A stretch of 64,000 nucleotides of DNA from NCBI RefSeq assembly GCF_014207595.1, contig NZ_JACHGY010000001.1, forward strand, positions 1,674,001-1,738,000, in the 5' to 3' direction. The DNA comes from Algisphaera agarilytica (lineage in GTDB: Bacteria; Planctomycetota; Phycisphaerae; Phycisphaerales; Phycisphaeraceae). Within the stretch, counting starts at the first letter, position 1. Every line of letters begins with the position of its first letter. The notes under the pieces are model-generated. The model saw nothing but the letters and a program-made list of their open reading frames with translations. It did not search any database and was not told where the DNA came from. This document shows, piece by piece, positions 61,848-64,000 of the stretch. The translations under genes were made by a program, and so were the position numbers.

Positions 61848-61912
61848 AGCGAGGGGATTGTAGCGGCTGAATCCCGGTCGCGAAGCTGACGGTGCTGAAG
61901 GGGTTTACCCGC

Positions 61913-63277
61913 TCAGCCGCACATCGTGGGCATGTCGGCCATGTCGTACATCGCCACGACGTAGGGGTGGTCCTTGTCGTACTCGGCCAGCGGCTTGGGG
62001 TTTTCGGCGGTGCCCGGACCGCGGCGGTCGGTGCCGTCCTGCCCGATGGCCGAGTCGCCCAGGGACTGGCGGACCTCGTCGGCAAAGGCGCGGAGTCGTT
62101 TGACCACGTCAGGGTGCTGGTCGAGGAGGTCGTGCTGCTCGCCGGGGTCATCACGGAGATTGAAGAGTGCCGAGACGGCTTCATTTTCTTTGCGGAGGTG
62201 CAGCTTCCAGTCGCCCATGCGGACCGCTTCGAGTTGGTAGAGCTTGAAGTAGGCCATCGTGTCGTTGGTGGGTTCGGTGCCGTCCCGGAAGAGCAGGCCC
62301 GAGATATCAACGCCGTCGATCGGGTGGGTGTCGGGGTTGGGATGGTCTACGCCGACGAGGGCCGAGAGGGTCGGGTAGAGGTCGATGTGGCGGACGATGG
62401 CGTCGCAGGTCGAGCCCGCTTCGATGCGTCCGGGCCAGCGCATGAGGCACGGCACGCGCTGGCCGCCTTCCCAGGTCTGTTGCTTGTGGCCGCGTAGCGG
62501 GTCGTTGCTTCCGCCTTCGCCCCGGGCGCGGGAGCCGTTGTCGCTGGTGAAGATGACCAGGGTGTTGTCCTCCAAGCCAAGCCGTTTGAGCGTGTCGAGG
62601 ATGAAGCCGGTGGACCAGTCGATGCACGCGACCGCCCCGCCGTAGCCGCCGTTGCGCGATTTATCGAGGAAGGGTTTGGGTACGAACAACGGCACGTGCA
62701 CGTACATGTGCGCGAGGTACAGGAAGAACGGCTTGTCTTGGTTCGTCTCGATGAAGCGGGTGCACTCGGCGGTGTAGCGCTCGGTCAGATCGCGCTGGTT
62801 GGGCTGTTGCTGTTCAACAGTCTCGTCACGCATCAGCGGCAGCGGCGGGCTGTCTTCCCGGCCGACCTGTCGGCCCATGTCGTTGCTGTACGGCAAGCCG
62901 AAGTAGTGGTCGAAGCCGTGACGCGTGGGCAGGAACTCGGGCTGATCGCCGAGGTGCCATTTGCCGACGATCTGCGTGGCGTAGCCCGCGCGCTTGAGCT
63001 GCTTGGCGACGGTTTGTTCGGAGGTGTCCAAGCCGATGGGTTCGCCGGGAAACAAGACCCGTTCGACGCCGACGCGTGGCGGGTAGCATCCGGTCATCAG
63101 CCCCGCACGAGACGGCGAGCAGATCGGCGACACCGCGTAGCAGTCGGTGAACCGCATGCCGTCTTGGGCGAGCTGGTCGAGGTGGGGTGTGTCGTTGCGG
63201 GTCGAGCCGTAGGACCCGAGGTCGCCGTAGCCCAGGTCGTCGCAGTTGATGAGGATGATGTTGGGCTGTTCGGGCAA
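61913..63277 (-). CDS. Cys-type sulfatase without signal peptide
   Basis: The 454-residue protein is a type I sulfatase. The active-site Cys53 lies in ICSPSRAGLMTG, the C-x-P-S-R motif whose Cys is converted to formylglycine by a maturase. Metal ligands are Asp13 and Asp14 (NCDDLGYGDLGSYG) and, later, FTSDNGSRARGEGG. GKWHLGD is also conserved. The start is TTG at 63277 after GGAG, and the fold begins within six residues, so no signal peptide exists. The upstream purU stop is 15 bases away. Most planctomycete sulfatases are exported, so this one probably acts in the cytoplasm. The substrate is unknown. Confidence 0.92.
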   Translation of the reverse strand: MPEQPNIILINCDDLGYGDLGSYGSTRNDTPHLDQLAQDGMRFTDCYAVSPICSPSRAGLMTGCYPPRVGVERVLFPGEPIGLDTSEQTVAKQLKRAGYATQIVGKWHLGDQPEFLPTRHGFDHYFGLPYSNDMGRQVGREDSPPLPLMRDETVEQQQPNQRDLTERYTAECTRFIETNQDKPFFLYLAHMYVHVPLFVPKPFLDKSRNGGYGGAVACIDWSTGFILDTLKRLGLEDNTLVIFTSDNGSRARGEGGSNDPLRGHKQQTWEGGQRVPCLMRWPGRIEAGSTCDAIVRHIDLYPTLSALVGVDHPNPDTHPIDGVDISGLLFRDGTEPTNDTMAYFKLYQLEAVRMGDWKLHLRKENEAVSALFNLRDDPGEQHDLLDQHPDVVKRLRAFADEVRQSLGDSAIGQDGTDRRGPGTAENPKPLAEYDKDHPYVVAMYDMADMPTMCG

Positions 63278-63292
63278 AGCTCGTCTCCGGGT

Positions 63293-64000
63293 TTAGGCGA
63301 AGACGACGGTCTTGTTGCCGTAGCGCAGGACACGGTCTTCGAGGTGCATGCGCAGGCCGTGGGTGAGGACCAGGCGTTCGACGTCTTGTCCACGGCGGAC
63401 CATCTCGGCGGGGTCCTGGGCGTGGGTCACCCGGGCGACATCCTGCTCGATGATCGGGCCGGCGTCGAGGTCGGGGGTCACGTAGTGACAGGTTGCGCCG
63501 ATGAGTTTGACGCCGCGCTCAAACGCTTGGTGGTAAGGCTTGGCCCCGATGAAGGCGGGCAGGAAGCTGTGGTGGATGTTGATCATCCGTCCGTCGTACT
63601 TCTCACACAGGTGCGGCGGCATGATCTGCATATATCGGGCCAGGACGACCGTCTCGGCATCCATTTCTTCGCAGAGCGATTCCACGCGGGTGAACGCGGG
63701 GGTCTTGTTTTTCGGATCGACCGGGACGTGGTGATAGGGCGCGCCGTAGTACTCGGTGAGCGAGCGGAGGTCGTTGTGGTTGGAGATCACGCCGCAGAGG
63801 TGAAACTTCAGGTCGCCGGTGGACCAGCGGTGAAGCAGGTCGGTGATGCAGTGGTCCTGCTTGCTGCACATGAGCACCACGCGGTGCGGGACGTCGGGGT
63901 CACGGATCTTCCAGATCATGCCGAACTGTTCAGCGATTGGTGTGAAACGCTTGCGGAGTTCATTGATGCCGAACGGAACCGAGTCGACGTAGATCTCTTG
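63293..64000 (-). CDS. purU: formyltetrahydrofolate deformylase, N-terminus cut by window edge
   Basis: The gene enters from the right edge; 235 codons and the stop are visible and about 50 N-terminal residues, including most of the ACT domain, are missing. The visible part has the end of the ACT domain (VDSVPFGINELRKRF) and a formyltransferase-like catalytic domain with NIHHSFLPAF and DLDAGPIIEQD, the Asn-His-Asp catalytic set. The enzyme releases formate from 10-formyl-tetrahydrofolate and balances one-carbon pools. The sulfatase gene follows 15 bases downstream on the same strand. Confidence 0.95.
   Translation of the reverse strand, partial: QEIYVDSVPFGINELRKRFTPIAEQFGMIWKIRDPDVPHRVVLMCSKQDHCITDLLHRWSTGDLKFHLCGVISNHNDLRSLTEYYGAPYHHVPVDPKNKTPAFTRVESLCEEMDAETVVLARYMQIMPPHLCEKYDGRMINIHHSFLPAFIGAKPYHQAFERGVKLIGATCHYVTPDLDAGPIIEQDVARVTHAQDPAEMVRRGQDVERLVLTHGLRMHLEDRVLRYGNKTVVFA

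Overview
The window reads as chromosomal DNA of a high-GC planctomycete, most likely of the class Phycisphaerae. This is inferred from gene content and is not proven. The pointers are sigma factors paired with a Ser/Thr kinase, a sigma factor coupled to a DUF6768-like membrane protein, a MoxR/DUF58/BatA/VWA/DUF4175-like cluster, a PEP-CTERM protein, a pseudopilin, a Cys-type sulfatase and an oxygen-defence pair of katG and oxyR. Coding density is high. No rRNA, tRNA, CRISPR array, insertion sequence or prophage was recognised.

Layout. 1-1670: a truncated dienelactone-hydrolase-like gene and a TlpA-like protein that has lost both redox cysteines. 1793-9350: a LysR-gltB-gltD operon on the minus strand for ammonia assimilation, with an operator-like repeat upstream. 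9549-16385: a PBP4-type carboxypeptidase, aldo/keto reductase, CIA30-like protein, DUF1003 protein, esterase, SGNH hydrolase and SprT-like metalloprotein. 16439-20833: a sigma factor/DUF6768-like pair with a terminator, then divergent katG and oxyR with two OxyR-like boxes between them. 21006-26594: a D-lactate-type dehydrogenase, a COG0523 metallochaperone GTPase behind a Fur/Zur-like inverted repeat, a PEP-CTERM protein and polyphosphate kinase. 26730-40622: a long minus-strand run of seven genes (MoxR, DUF58, a 1623-residue BatA-VWA fusion, a DUF4175-like coiled-coil protein, a Ser/Gln-rich exported protein, an exported prenyltransferase-like toroid and an exported protein of unknown function). 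This is the best candidate for an undescribed envelope system. 40733-43915: mutM, a possible replication-origin region with two DnaA boxes, and dnaA. 43916-50922: an FHA/PP2C phosphatase, a pseudopilin, a sigma factor-hypothetical-Ser/Thr kinase (PEGA) operon and a DUF21/CBS transporter. 51003-57920: a eukaryotic-type glycogen synthase, an ankyrin protein, a DUF3524 glycosyltransferase (tRNA-queuosine mannosyltransferase-like), a TSUP transporter, a redoxin and an anchored protein with a pseudopilin-like tail. 58015-64000: a Kef-type antiporter, a small membrane protein, lpdA, a sulfatase without signal peptide and a truncated purU.

Two themes cut across the window. First, many gene junctions carry different palindromic elements, several of them inside operons. 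Second, an imperfectly palindromic 36-bp element is inserted in frame, in the same orientation and reading frame, into three unrelated genes (SprT-like, Ser/Thr kinase, ankyrin protein). It adds the peptide KPRAxxSEAPD to a surface loop each time.
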